A stretch of DNA of 64,000 nt from Desulfovibrio aminophilus DSM 12254 (GCF_000422565.1 NZ_AUMA01000003.1:1-64000); one strand, 5' to 3'. Counted from the first letter of the stretch, positions 38,177 to 47,152 are shown. Notes: a model not told the origin generated them from the sequence alone. Made by a program: numbers and translations.

Positions 38177-39373
38177 ATGCTCAAGCGAATATCGTCCCAG
38201 AACCTGAGGGTAGGGATGTTCGTCGTGGAGTATGGCGACGGTTCTTTCGATTGCCCCCGTGTGCGCCTGGACCGGCAACTGGAGTCCCTGGCCGACGTGG
38301 AGGCCGTGCGGCGAGAGAGCAAGGAAGCCATGGTGGACATGGCCTTGAGCCGCATCAGTCCGGAGCCTGCCCCTCCTGAGAGCGAAGGGCTTTCCTCCAT
38401 CCCACCATTCCTGCCCAGCGGCACGCTGGGGCCGGAACCCATGATTTCCCTGGCCGAAGAACTGCGCGTGGCGCGTGCGGTCTACAACAAGTCCCTGGAC
38501 TTCATGAGTCGCTTTCTGCGCGACGTGAAGCTGGGCCGCGCGACCAGCGTGGGGGAGGCCGAGCAGGTTGCCGGTGAGATCGGCGCCAGCGCGGCCCGCA
38601 ACCATAAGGCCGCCAGCAGCCTGTCCATCACCCGAAGCCACGGCTATGTGACCAATCACAGTGTCAACGTGGCTTTCCTGGCGGCCGCCCTGGGTGTGCG
38701 GCTGTCGTTGCCCGAGTCCCATCTGCATACGCTGACTCTGGCGGCTCTTCTGCACGACGTGGGCAAGGCCCTGCTGCCTGACGCCGTACTGCACAAGCCC
38801 GGCAAGCTTACAGCCAAGGAATATGCCCTGGTCAAGCGCCATCCTCAGGACGGCCATGATCTGTTGGCGGCCCAGCACCTCTTCTCCCGCGATGTGCTGG
38901 ACGCGGTTCGGGATCACCATGAGTCGCGTGACGGCACCGGCTACCCCGGGGGCAAGGCCGGTGAGGAGATCAATCCCTTCGCCCACTACCTGAGCATCCT
39001 GGACGTCTACGACGCCCTCATCAGCTACCGCACCTACCGTAGGGCCCTGACACCCTTCCAGGCCCTCAAGTTCCTTTACGCCAATCGCGAGACGCGCTTC
39101 AGCTCACCGCACCTGTTGGCGTTCATCCGCTTCATTGGGATCTACCCGGTGGGCAGCTTCGTACGGCTGGCCGACGGCTGCTACGGCTTGGTCACGGACT
39201 TTCACGAAGACAAGCCCGACGCGCCCCGGGTCAAGGTGGTCTTCGACAAGCGGCTGCGTCCCATGCGTCCGGTGACCGTGGACACGGCCCAGGGCAACGG
39301 TGGGGCGAGGGTGGTGGAACTGGGGCTCAACCCCAAGGACTACCATCTGAACACGGAACTCTTCTTCCCCTGA
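38177..39373 (+). CDS. HD-GYP cyclic di-GMP phosphodiesterase
   Basis: The 398 residues begin with a DUF3391-type N-terminal domain (LKRISSQNLRVGMFVVEYGDG). The HD-GYP core follows with LAALLHDVGKALLPD, RHPQDGHDLL, DHHESRDGTGYPGG and SILDVYDALISYRTYR. All metal-binding His/Asp and the GYP signature are intact, so it should hydrolyse c-di-GMP. The ATG follows GGAG. It is divergent from rnf across a 600-base regulatory gap and convergent with the YcaO-domain gene. Confidence 0.9.
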   Translation: MLKRISSQNLRVGMFVVEYGDGSFDCPRVRLDRQLESLADVEAVRRESKEAMVDMALSRISPEPAPPESEGLSSIPPFLPSGTLGPEPMISLAEELRVARAVYNKSLDFMSRFLRDVKLGRATSVGEAEQVAGEIGASAARNHKAASSLSITRSHGYVTNHSVNVAFLAAALGVRLSLPESHLHTLTLAALLHDVGKALLPDAVLHKPGKLTAKEYALVKRHPQDGHDLLAAQHLFSRDVLDAVRDHHESRDGTGYPGGKAGEEINPFAHYLSILDVYDALISYRTYRRALTPFQALKFLYANRETRFSSPHLLAFIRFIGIYPVGSFVRLADGCYGLVTDFHEDKPDAPRVKVVFDKRLRPMRPVTVDTAQGNGGARVVELGLNPKDYHLNTELFFP

Positions 39374-39396
39374 CGCGCTGGCCTTCCGGCCGGTGG

Positions 39397-41097
39397 TCAT
39401 TCTCCTCTGAACATCTCGAGATAATTGGCGAAGAGCCTCGGGCTCAGGCGAGAGAACTGGTCGAAGTCGGCCACGATCTCCAGTCCCGGCACGATGGCCC
39501 GGGCCACCGGGATGCCCAGATCCTTGCGGGTCAGGTCCGCGTAGATCACCGGGTAGCCGTTGGCGATGAGGGTCTCCTCCAGCACGAGCAGGTCGCCTTC
39601 CGGGCTGCCCGTGCCGAAGTCCGGCAGATCCTCCAGGCGTCGCACGGCCAGTCCCTCGGGCGCGGGCGACCCGGCAGGGCCCGGAAAGGGGTAGGGCGTC
39701 TCGGTCATGCCCGAGACCAGGGCCCGGCGGCCGGAGAGGTTGCAGCCCATGCCCTTGTTCACGTCGCCCCGGCGGCCCAGGACGATGGACTTCCAGCAGG
39801 GCACCCCGAACTCCGGGGTGACGTCCAGGAACCAGGGGGCGATGCCGCAGGCGGCATAGTCTTCCAGAAGCTTGCCCACGAGGGGGTCGTTTGTCTTCAG
39901 GCGGAAGCAGCGCGCCGGATCGAAGGGGCGCACGGCTTCGGCGTCGCGCTCCAGAACCTCGCAGAGTCCGGCCAGTCGCGCCTCCTCCGGGGTGTTGCCC
40001 GAGGCCAGCCCGGTGGAGCCCAGGGCGCTGAACAGGGCGGGCTCGTCCAGGTTGCAGAAGAGGAAGACCAATTGGGCCGGGATGAGGATCGGGCGGCGGC
40101 CCTTGGCGTCCGCCATCTCGGCCTCCATCCACCAGAGCTTCTGCCCGGTGTAGGGGGCCTCCAGACGCAGGTGGTTGGGGTCCAGGGCTTCGGCTGTGGC
40201 GGAAACCTCGGCGTGGCTGCCGTGGACCAGGGGATAGTCCCTGGAATAGCCCCGGATGCCGTTCGCATCGCAGCTCGCGTAGGAGGAATAGCGTTCGCAC
40301 ATCTCCATGAGATAGGAGGCTCGGGCGGCCTCCAGGCTCAACCCGCGGCCGTAGGCGGTCTGCATGCCCTGGAACTGGACGTCCTGGCGGCCGCTGTCCG
40401 CGCGGAAGCGCGCCAGCCAGGAACGCAGCAGGGAAAATGGACTCAGGGCCGCCTTGTGGGCCATCTCCCGGGTCAGGATGCAGCCGACCTTTTGCAGTCG
40501 TTCCGTGGCCAGGGCGATAGTCTCTTCCAGCGGGCGGCGTTCACGGGGGGCGGGCAGGCGGCCTTCGTCGCGCAGGCGGTCGCGCGTGACGGTGGCGGTT
40601 ACGGCCGGTCCGTCGGGCAGATCCTCGGGCGCGAAGGGTATGGCCAGTCCCGTCTCGTCTGGCGCGGGCAGGGGGGCATGGGCCGTGAGGTTGGCCTGGA
40701 ACAACCGGATCCACTGGCGGTGCAGATCCTGGTCCGGCATGAGGCTTGACCGGATGTGAATGAGCGGGGTGTTTTCAGACAGCTCCCGGGGATCAAGTCC
40801 GTCCAGGCGGGGCAGGAGATGGGCGAATCTCTCGTGGGCCAGACATGTCTCGCGCAGCAGCGCGGCCAGCACGAGGTCGCCTCGGCGCTCCCCCGTGGTC
40901 ACCTCGTCGATGAGTTTTTCCAGCTTGCGTGTGCGGTGTCCGCTCATGCCCTGAAGCAGGAACTGATGCATGAAGTCGTCCAGGGGATGCTCCCGCAGAT
41001 ACTCCAGCATGTCGTTGAAGCTCAGGTTCTGGGCTGGATGGGCCATGAAGCAGCCCACTCCGGCGACGTTGTCCATCAGCCGCAGTTCGTAGCGCAT
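39397..41097 (-). CDS. YcaO-domain protein
   Basis: The 566-residue start ATG 41097 follows GAGGAACG. An N-terminal helical region (about 1-170) precedes a YcaO ATPase-like domain with SLEAARASYLMEMCERYSSY, EEARLAGLCEVLERDAEAVR and GMTETPYPF-containing text near the C-terminus. YcaO proteins activate amide bonds with ATP; E. coli YcaO assists beta-methylthiolation of ribosomal protein S12, while others make azoline or thioamide peptides. No precursor peptide, dehydrogenase or protease is nearby, so a housekeeping role like E. coli YcaO is more likely than natural-product synthesis. Confidence 0.85.
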   Translation of the reverse strand: MRYELRLMDNVAGVGCFMAHPAQNLSFNDMLEYLREHPLDDFMHQFLLQGMSGHRTRKLEKLIDEVTTGERRGDLVLAALLRETCLAHERFAHLLPRLDGLDPRELSENTPLIHIRSSLMPDQDLHRQWIRLFQANLTAHAPLPAPDETGLAIPFAPEDLPDGPAVTATVTRDRLRDEGRLPAPRERRPLEETIALATERLQKVGCILTREMAHKAALSPFSLLRSWLARFRADSGRQDVQFQGMQTAYGRGLSLEAARASYLMEMCERYSSYASCDANGIRGYSRDYPLVHGSHAEVSATAEALDPNHLRLEAPYTGQKLWWMEAEMADAKGRRPILIPAQLVFLFCNLDEPALFSALGSTGLASGNTPEEARLAGLCEVLERDAEAVRPFDPARCFRLKTNDPLVGKLLEDYAACGIAPWFLDVTPEFGVPCWKSIVLGRRGDVNKGMGCNLSGRRALVSGMTETPYPFPGPAGSPAPEGLAVRRLEDLPDFGTGSPEGDLLVLEETLIANGYPVIYADLTRKDLGIPVARAIVPGLEIVADFDQFSRLSPRLFANYLEMFRGE

Positions 41098-41189
41098 TCG
41101 CGTTCCTCGTTGTCGGTTCGGCGGGCGGAGCGCCCGCCGGGAACGATAGGCCAAGCGTGCGGGGGATTCAAGTCCGACGGGGGGCGGGA

Positions 41190-42125
41190 TCAGAGATCCT
41201 GAGTCGGCTCCTCGTCGCCCCAGGCGACCACTCGGTTGCGGCCTTGTCCCTTGGCCCGGTAGAGCGCCTGGTCGGCGCGCTCGAGCATGTCTTCGAAGAC
41301 GTTGGAGCCGAAGAGCGGCGTCCGGGAATGTTCGGCTACGCCGATGCTCACGGTGTTGTCGAGGCGCGCGCCGCCTTCCTCGCAGGGGGTACGGACCACA
41401 GCCAGACGGATACGGTCGGCCAGGAGACGTGCTTCCTCGGTGTTGGAGCCGGGGGCCAGAACCACGAACTCCTCGCCTCCGGCCCGGGCCAGGAGGTCCG
41501 AGGTCCGGATGTTGGCCGCCACCACCCGGGTCAGATGCACCAGGAAGCGGTCGCCGACGAGGTGCCCGTGCTGGTCGTTGACCCGCTTGAAATGGTCGAT
41601 GTCGATCATCAGGCAGGAGAAGGAGGCCCCGGAGCGCAACGCGACCTGCAACAGGCGGGGGCCTTCCGTGACCAGGAAACGGCGGTTGTGGATTCCGGTG
41701 AGTTGGTCCGTGATCGTGGCCTGTTCGAGAGCCTCGATGTGCTCCTGGGTGGTTTCGGACATGCGGTTGAAACTTTGGCCCAGGAGTCGGAATTCCAGCG
41801 GCGAGTCGCGGAATGTCTCCATATCCACCGTGGTTCCGTAGCGGCCTTCGTGGATGTCCTGGGCCGCGCGCAGCAGGCGCCCCAGGGGATCGATGATGCG
41901 CCGCGCCAGGAGGCGGGCCAGAAACAGGGCCGCCAACAGGGCCAGGGCCAGGCCTGAAAGGATGAGCAGCAGGGCCCAGACCCAGGACAACCCCTCGCCC
42001 ACGGCCACCAGCGCCGCCACGGCCACCAGGGTCGGCGTCAGGAGCAGGCCCCAGCCGCAGAGCCGCAACAGTCCCTGGATGTGCTGGGTCTGGAAGATCA
42101 GGCGGGAGGCGCGATCGTCGTCCAT
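41190..42125 (-). CDS. Membrane diguanylate cyclase (HAMP-GGDEF)
   Basis: In this 311-residue protein, two membrane helices (about 19-42 and 47-72) are followed by a HAMP-like linker (ARRIIDPLGRLLRAAQDI) and a GGDEF domain. The active site reads AGGEEF, the inhibitory RXXD site is RTSD five residues before it, and the metal/guanine region is DIDHFKRVNDQHGHLVGD. It should make c-di-GMP with product inhibition. There is no extracellular sensor domain; the inter-helix loop is very short. It lies 3 bases downstream of a small membrane protein gene on the same strand. Confidence 0.9.
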   Translation of the reverse strand: MDDDRASRLIFQTQHIQGLLRLCGWGLLLTPTLVAVAALVAVGEGLSWVWALLLILSGLALALLAALFLARLLARRIIDPLGRLLRAAQDIHEGRYGTTVDMETFRDSPLEFRLLGQSFNRMSETTQEHIEALEQATITDQLTGIHNRRFLVTEGPRLLQVALRSGASFSCLMIDIDHFKRVNDQHGHLVGDRFLVHLTRVVAANIRTSDLLARAGGEEFVVLAPGSNTEEARLLADRIRLAVVRTPCEEGGARLDNTVSIGVAEHSRTPLFGSNVFEDMLERADQALYRAKGQGRNRVVAWGDEEPTQDL

Positions 42126-42128
42126 GGT

Positions 42129-42737
42129 CTAACCTCGCGCCTTGTGCTCGCGCAGGCGTTCGCGCAGCTCACGCACCGCCAGACCCGCTTCCCCGGAATG
42201 GTCCTCGTATTCGATGACCGCTCCGCCGGAGGTGTGCAGGGCCACAGCCTTGCCGTTGACCTCCACGTGGGTGATGTCGCGGTAGTAGACGTCCAGGGTT
42301 CCGGCGTCGCGCATCTCATACGCCAGGGGCAGGTAGGAAAGCGGCGGAAAGATGCGGCCCTCCTTGCGGGCCACCACCAGAAAGTCCTGGCGCGGCGCCA
42401 TGAGGGTCAGGAGCACGTGGTCCGGCAGGCTTTTGACCAGCCAGTGGTTCAGGCAGCCGCCGTACTCCAGGACGGGAAAGGCCGGTTCGCCCGGAGCCAG
42501 GCCGCATTCCCGACGGGCCTCGTCCTCCAGCAATTCCAGCAGGTCTTCGCGGAATCCGTCGTAGAGGCCGCGGATGAGCCTGGCCCCATGCATGTCGGCC
42601 AGGAGCGGAACCAGAACCAGGAATGCGCCCGGGCCCTGGAACAGGAGCAGTCCCCCGGCCAGGCACAGGGCGTAGGCCAGGGTCTTGAGGCCGGGGCTGG
42701 CGGCGAAGCGGAGGAAAAGGCGGTCCCGGAGGTCCAC
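42129..42737 (-). CDS. Hypothetical membrane-associated protein
   Basis: The 202 residues hold two adjacent hydrophobic segments (about 17-34 and 36-47), then a soluble domain. The soluble part ends YYRDITHVEVNGKAVALHTS and GGAVIEYEDHSGEAG, which looks like a small beta-rich, PH-like fold. No family is recognised with confidence. It is likely co-transcribed with the following cyclase gene (3 bases apart). Confidence 0.6.
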   Translation of the reverse strand: MDLRDRLFLRFAASPGLKTLAYALCLAGGLLLFQGPGAFLVLVPLLADMHGARLIRGLYDGFREDLLELLEDEARRECGLAPGEPAFPVLEYGGCLNHWLVKSLPDHVLLTLMAPRQDFLVVARKEGRIFPPLSYLPLAYEMRDAGTLDVYYRDITHVEVNGKAVALHTSGGAVIEYEDHSGEAGLAVRELRERLREHKARG

Positions 42738-42806
42738 GAGCGGCTCCCTGCGCTGAATGGCCGAGCTATAAATGGCTGCGCGGGCCGCGTCAACGAGCCT
42801 GCGGGT

Positions 42807-43367
42807 TCAGGCCGGACCGTCGAGCAGGGCCTCGACCCAGGGCAGCAGACTCGCGGTCATGGCTTCCACCCCCAGGGCGTTGGGGTGCAGACCGTCCGGC
42901 AGAGTCAGCGCCGGGTCGCCGAAATAGGGTTCCAGGATGTCCGGGTAAAGCGGCAGGCCGAGTCGGGCGGAGAGGCGCGGGAAGAGCGCCTGGAATTCCC
43001 GGCCGTAGGTTTCGTCCACCCAAGGCAGGGCGCGCACGCCGACCAGGAGCACGGCCGAGCCCGCTCGTCGCAGACCGGTGGCCATGGCCGCCAGATTGCC
43101 TTCGGTCTCCTCGGGAGGAACCAACTGGTGGCAGTCGTTGGCCCCGAATTCCAGCAGCGTGGCGCGGGGAGAGTTGGCCAGGACGTCGTCCAGCCGACGC
43201 AATCCGTCGGCCGAGGTCTCACCGGAAATCCCTAGGTTCAGTGCGCGGAGTTCGCGGCCGTCCGCGCGCAGGAGCGCCTCCAGGCGGGCGGGCAGGGCTC
43301 GGGCGGCGGGCAGGCCGTACCCGGCGAAGAGGCTGTCTCCGAAACAAGCCAGGCGTTGCAGCGCCAC
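42807..43367 (-). CDS. GDSL/SGNH hydrolase (TesA-like)
   Basis: The 186 residues begin with RLACFGDSLFAGYGLP, containing the catalytic Ser block. The other SGNH blocks follow: NLGISGETSADGLRRL (Gly), LLEFGANDCHQ (Asn) and PDGLHPNALGVEAM with the Asp and His. TesA-type enzymes are esterases or lysophospholipases. A signal peptide is not evident, so it may be cytoplasmic. It lies 4 bases downstream of an RdgC-like companion gene. Confidence 0.85.
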   Translation of the reverse strand: MALQRLACFGDSLFAGYGLPAARALPARLEALLRADGRELRALNLGISGETSADGLRRLDDVLANSPRATLLEFGANDCHQLVPPEETEGNLAAMATGLRRAGSAVLLVGVRALPWVDETYGREFQALFPRLSARLGLPLYPDILEPYFGDPALTLPDGLHPNALGVEAMTASLLPWVEALLDGPA

Positions 43368-43371
43368 GGGC

Positions 43372-43896
43372 TCACTCCTGGTTCATCCAGGCGCCCACGG
43401 CCTTGGCCGCCTTGGGCCATTCGGCCGAGAGGCGGAGCTTGAGGAATTCGGCGAACACGGAGTCCAGAAGCTCCACGCACTTCTCCAGAAGGTAGATCTT
43501 CTCCAGGAATTTGGAGTCCGGGTCTTCGTCCTCCTGGTCGCGCAGGTCCACCTTGGGGGTCTTCAGCCCCGAAATCCCGAAGTCGTCGGCCTTGAGCGTG
43601 ACCTGCCAGGCATCCTGGTCGATCTCCAGGCGCAACTGGGCCTTGTTGACCTTCTTGCCGGTGCGCAGACCCGTCTTGGCCTCGGCCAGCTCGCCGCGCG
43701 GGCTGCTCACCGTGGCGGTTTCCAGGCTCTCGCCCTCGCCGCCCTGCACCGAAACCTTCTGCTCCACATGCAGGGCGAAGGACTGGCCGGTCTTGCTGCT
43801 GAACATGCCGTCGCGCTTTTCCGAGGCGTACCAAAGCCAGGTGAGGAAATCCTGTCCCAGGATGGAGTTTTCGCGTTGTACCAGAGTGAGATCCAT
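43372..43896 (-). CDS. Companion of RdgC-like protein, possible C-terminal half
   Basis: The 174 residues start 9 bases after the stop of the RdgC-like gene. The protein begins LVQRENSILGQDFLTWLWY, has a middle sheet-rich part and ends in a helix. I do not recognise an independent family. Its position and FLTWLWY text suggest it supplies what is the C-terminal half in longer RdgC homologues. Both genes keep good starts and no frameshift joins them. Confidence 0.5.
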   Translation of the reverse strand: MDLTLVQRENSILGQDFLTWLWYASEKRDGMFSSKTGQSFALHVEQKVSVQGGEGESLETATVSSPRGELAEAKTGLRTGKKVNKAQLRLEIDQDAWQVTLKADDFGISGLKTPKVDLRDQEDEDPDSKFLEKIYLLEKCVELLDSVFAEFLKLRLSAEWPKAAKAVGAWMNQE

Positions 43897-43905
43897 GCCG
43901 GGCTC

Positions 43906-44520
43906 CTAGACGAAGAGGGTGGGTTCGAGGTGTTCCAGAGAGGCGGCCGCGTCCTCGCCGAGCATTTCCAGGGCCAGGAAAAAGGGCGAGAGGGGCTCGA
44001 GGTGCAACTCGAAGGTCATGGCGAAGTGGTCTTCGAACAGGGCCCGGACCTTGCTGTTGGTGGTGTCCAGCCAGACCTGGTTGGTCTGGGTGTTCCAGAG
44101 CGCGCCGAAGACCGCCGGAATGGGCAGGGAGCGGGCCATGAGCTTGAGGTGGACCTGCTCCTTGAGCTCGCGTTTGCGGTCGCGGGAGAGGAAGTTCTTG
44201 CCCTGCTCCTTGGCCTTGGCCAGCTCGGCGTTGAGGGCCAGCTGATAGTGTTTTTTGAACACGGCGGGCTGCACCCGGCGGGTCTCCAGGCGCAGGGAGA
44301 AGGCCAGGTAGTGCGCCTTCTCCGGCGGCGAGGCGGCCCAGCGCACGTCGAGCATGTCGTCGATGTTGGCCCATCCGAAGGAACGCTCGTCGGCCGTGGC
44401 GTCGATGTCGCGGAAGGCCCACTCCTTGAGCCGATCCGGGACGGCCTGGAACAGCGTGTCCGGCACGTCCTCCACGATGCGGTAGCGGGTCAGGCCGACG
44501 CTGGATGAAAGAAAGCTCAC
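43906..44520 (-). CDS. RdgC-like recombination-associated protein
   Basis: The 204-residue N-terminal part begins FLSSSVGLTRYRIVEDVP, followed by LRLETRRVQPAVFKKHYQLAL, the basic DRKRELKEQVHLKLMARSLP and NTQTNQVWLDTTNSKVRALF, which parallels the E. coli RdgC segment that reads WIDTVNG. RdgC is a ring-shaped DNA-binding protein that limits RecA loading. E. coli RdgC is about 300 residues; this one is shorter and followed by a partner gene. Assignment by eye is moderate. Confidence 0.6.
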   Translation of the reverse strand: MSFLSSSVGLTRYRIVEDVPDTLFQAVPDRLKEWAFRDIDATADERSFGWANIDDMLDVRWAASPPEKAHYLAFSLRLETRRVQPAVFKKHYQLALNAELAKAKEQGKNFLSRDRKRELKEQVHLKLMARSLPIPAVFGALWNTQTNQVWLDTTNSKVRALFEDHFAMTFELHLEPLSPFFLALEMLGEDAAASLEHLEPTLFV

Positions 44521-44663
44521 GAAGACCTCCTGGACGGCCGGGGTGGCCGGTTGCCCACCTGGGTAAAGACAAAACCGCCGGTTGTCCAGCCCGGGTGGTG
44601 GGCTTGAGCGCGTCGTCCTCTTGTCCTATTCTTGCGGCGGGCTTTGAAAATGAGGAGGAGTAC

Positions 44664-45038
44664 GTGAACGAGAACTCCCTGGAACTGCTGGGGGCGTTTC
44701 TGGAAGAGCGGGCCGCCCTGGTACGGGCCCTGGAGTCGGAGGCGTTCGGCCTGCTGCACGGCGGCAACGACCAGAAGGGATATGAGGAGAAGATGCGGGA
44801 GAAGGCTGCGCTTCTGGCCGCCCTGGCCGAGGACGCCGCCCCCTTGCTGGAGGACGTGGACGACGAGACGGCCGATGCCCTGGCCTCCCGGCTGGAGGCG
44901 TTTTCCCGCAGCGCGGCCAACTCCCTGCGGGTGAAGAGCGTGTTCTACATGTCCGCGCTGCTTTACCCGGAGGACTACGTGGACGGAGCCAAGAACGACC
45001 TGGAGAACTTCATCGACGAGGTGCGCCGCCGGGCTTAG
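44664..45038 (+). CDS. Hypothetical helical protein
   Basis: Translation starts at GTG 44664 behind GAGGAGGAG. The 124 residues are Glu/Ala/Leu-rich, probably all-helical (ALLAALAEDAAPLLEDVDDE). No cysteine or catalytic motif is visible. The gene is divergent from the RdgC-like pair, and its last 29 bases overlap the end of the PilZ gene on the other strand. Confidence 0.6.
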   Translation: MNENSLELLGAFLEERAALVRALESEAFGLLHGGNDQKGYEEKMREKAALLAALAEDAAPLLEDVDDETADALASRLEAFSRSAANSLRVKSVFYMSALLYPEDYVDGAKNDLENFIDEVRRRA

Positions 45039-45786
45039 GCGTGGCTTTGGGAGTTCCTGGTCTGGTCGTCGGCGCGGTCGTGCGGGCCGAAACCGTCGTC
45101 GGTGTTTTGGCCGGGACTTTCACCGGACCCTTGATCGGGGCTTTGCCTGGGGTCGCGGCGGCGGACGTGGTTCCGGGTTTGGCCTGCTGGGGCTGGGAGG
45201 AACGTTGGGCCGTCAGCACGATCTTGTACACCGCGTCTTCCTGGGGCCGAGTCAACTCCAGAAAGGCGCAGCCCACCACGCCGGAGTCGTGGCGCATGGC
45301 CTTGGCCGGGAGCCCCTGAGCCAGGACTTTGCCTCCTCCCCGCAAGGTCAGGGTGAGGACCGTGCCGCCCTTGACGCGCGGACCCTGGAAACGGAAGCCG
45401 AGGCCCGTGGCCGATATGTCCGTGGTATGGTAGACGCCGCCCAACTCGGGGCAGGCCACGTCGAGGCCACGGACGGTGACACGGAAGGCTCGCCTCTTTT
45501 CGTTTTTTACCTCGGGTTCCTTGATGTCAAGGGGCAGATCGCCAGGCCCCTGAGCCTCGGCGTCGGGTTGCGTCTGAGGGGGAACCTTGGCCGTGGCGGT
45601 CTTGGCCTTGGCGGGATCGGGTTTGTAGCTGAAGGCGAAAGGAACGGGCGTGGCCGTGGCGTCTTTCTTCCTGGTGGGCTTCTTGAGCTTCGGCGCGGAT
45701 TTTTTCGGGGCGGCGGTGGATTTCGGCTTCCGCCGCAGACAGTTGAGCAGGGCGTCCCACAGGGGCGCGAACAGGCGCTTGAACAC
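45010..45786 (-). CDS. PilZ-domain protein with basic linkers
   Basis: In this 258-residue protein, a PilZ core (about 100-195) is flanked by long Lys/Pro/Ala/Thr-rich tails (for example AAPKKSAPKLKKPTRKK and the final 50 residues). The c-di-GMP motif reads KRRAFRV, and the second motif is DISATGLGFRF in place of the D/NxSxxG consensus. It should bind c-di-GMP, and HD-GYP and GGDEF genes lie 4-7 kb away. The tails resemble flexible or nucleic-acid-binding linkers. Confidence 0.8.
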   Translation of the reverse strand: MFKRLFAPLWDALLNCLRRKPKSTAAPKKSAPKLKKPTRKKDATATPVPFAFSYKPDPAKAKTATAKVPPQTQPDAEAQGPGDLPLDIKEPEVKNEKRRAFRVTVRGLDVACPELGGVYHTTDISATGLGFRFQGPRVKGGTVLTLTLRGGGKVLAQGLPAKAMRHDSGVVGCAFLELTRPQEDAVYKIVLTAQRSSQPQQAKPGTTSAAATPGKAPIKGPVKVPAKTPTTVSARTTAPTTRPGTPKATPKPGGAPRR

Positions 45787-45983
45787 GGCAAACCCCCGGA
45801 TTCAAGGTGCGATGATTCCGCCCTAAGCGCTCAAGATCAAAAAATCAAGCTCGGACGGCCTGCGTGAGCCGATTTCGAGGAGTCGTCCGTGAGCGTCATG
45901 CCCCTTGACTTTTTTCGTCTTCCGGGACAGAGAAGAAAAGCCCTTCCGAGCGGAAGGCAAGCGATCCACAAGGAGGCTTCGAC

Positions 45984-46127
45984 ATGATCGGCGAACTCAT
46001 CACGGACATGGCCCACAGCACCACCCAGGGCATGATCGGCGTTTCCCTCATCTTCATCTACTTGGCCTGGATCGTTTCCGTGGCCTTCATCCGCATCCAG
46101 CAGGGCAAGAAGGAAGAGCATCACTAG
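45984..46127 (+). CDS. Small single-helix membrane protein
   Basis: This 47-residue gene starts at ATG 45984, behind AAGGAGG with 7-base spacing, and ends before a strong terminator. Residues about 17-38 (MIGVSLIFIYLAWIVSVAFI) form one membrane helix, followed by a basic-histidine tail (QQGKKEEHH). It resembles small subunits or regulators of membrane complexes, but no partner is visible. The start signal and terminator support a real gene. Confidence 0.65.
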   Translation: MIGELITDMAHSTTQGMIGVSLIFIYLAWIVSVAFIRIQQGKKEEHH

Positions 46128-46180
46128 AATTTTTCCCGCCGCCGGACACGTTCCGTGCGGAGTGGATTGCGGAAGCGAAA

Positions 46181-46224
46181 AGCGGATGCCGTCTCCTCAA
46201 AAAGGGCGGCATCCGCTTTTTTTT
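46181..46224. terminator. Bidirectional Rho-independent terminator
   Basis: AGCGGATGCCG (46181-46191) pairs with CGGCATCCGCT (46207-46217), followed by eight T on the plus strand and a TTTT on the minus. It separates the small membrane protein gene from the convergent rfbA. Confidence 0.85.
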
Positions 46225-46234
46225 CAGGGCGAGG

Positions 46235-47110
46235 TCAACTCCTTGATTCTTTAGCGAGTTCAATGAGATAGCGTCCGTAATCGTTCTGCTTCATCTCCAT
46301 GCCGAGGGCTTCCAGCCGATCCGCGTCGATGAGGCCCATGCGGAAGGCGATCTCCTCCAGACAGGCCACGATGAATCCCTGGCGCTCTTGGATGGCGCTC
46401 ACGAAGTTCGCCGCCCGTAGGAGCGATTCGTGGGTGCCCATGTCCAGCCAGGCGAAACCCCGTCCCATGACTTCCACGCGGAGTTCGCCCCGTTCGAGGT
46501 AGACGTTGTTCACGTCCGTGATTTCCAGTTCCCCCCTGGCGGAAGGCTTGAGGCCCCGGGCGATCTCCACCACGCGGTTGTCGTAGAAGTAGAGCCCGGT
46601 GACGGCATACTTGGACTTGGGCTCCTTGGGCTTCTCTTCGATGCAGACGGCTTGTCCCGAGGCGTCGAACTGGACCACGCCGTAGCGTTCCGGATCCTTG
46701 ACCGGGTAAGCCAGGACCACGCCGCCATGCTCGAGCTTGGAGCACTCCTGGAGCAGCGTGCTGAGCCCCTGGCCGTAGTAGAGGTTGTCCCCGAGCACGA
46801 GGCAGACCGAATCCCGGCCGATGAATTCCGCGCCGATGAGAAAGGCCTGGGCCAGACCGCCGGGCGTGGGCTGTTCGGCATAGGAGAGCGAGAGCCCCAG
46901 GCGGGAGCCGTCTCCGAGCATGGCCTGGAAGCGCGGCAGATCCTCGGGCGTGGAGATGATGAGGATCTCCCGGATGCCCGCCAGCATGAGTACGGACATG
47001 GGGTAATAGATCATGGGCTTGTCGAAGACGGGCAGGAGCTGCTTGCTCACCACGCGGGTCAGGGGATGCAGCCGGGTGCCCGAGCCACCCGCCAGAATGA
47101 TGCCTTTCAT
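46235..47110 (-). CDS. rfbA: Glucose-1-phosphate thymidylyltransferase
   Basis: The 291 residues match the normal RfbA/RmlA length. It begins [27 protein letters not shown] (nucleotide and sugar-phosphate loop), with [29 protein letters not shown] and [19 protein letters not shown]. It makes dTDP-glucose from glucose 1-phosphate and dTTP, the first step toward dTDP-rhamnose. The partner rfbB-D genes are not in the window, so here it stands alone and convergent with a small membrane protein gene. Confidence 0.95.
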   Translation of the reverse strand: MKGIILAGGSGTRLHPLTRVVSKQLLPVFDKPMIYYPMSVLMLAGIREILIISTPEDLPRFQAMLGDGSRLGLSLSYAEQPTPGGLAQAFLIGAEFIGRDSVCLVLGDNLYYGQGLSTLLQECSKLEHGGVVLAYPVKDPERYGVVQFDASGQAVCIEEKPKEPKSKYAVTGLYFYDNRVVEIARGLKPSARGELEITDVNNVYLERGELRVEVMGRGFAWLDMGTHESLLRAANFVSAIQERQGFIVACLEEIAFRMGLIDADRLEALGMEMKQNDYGRYLIELAKESRS

Positions 47111-47152
47111 GGGCCCCTCGTCTCGCCCGGGCGATGCGGCCCGGTGTTGTGT

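Noticed and set aside
37789-38379. Plus-strand open frame of 196 codons in the rnf/HD-GYP gap
   Set aside because: It overlaps the real HD-GYP start in another frame and its composition changes abruptly; the candidate sigma-54 sites lie inside it.
39397-41097. RiPP (azoline or thioamide) gene cluster around the YcaO gene
   Set aside because: No precursor peptide, dehydrogenase, protease or dedicated exporter lies nearby; flanking genes are HD-GYP and GGDEF.
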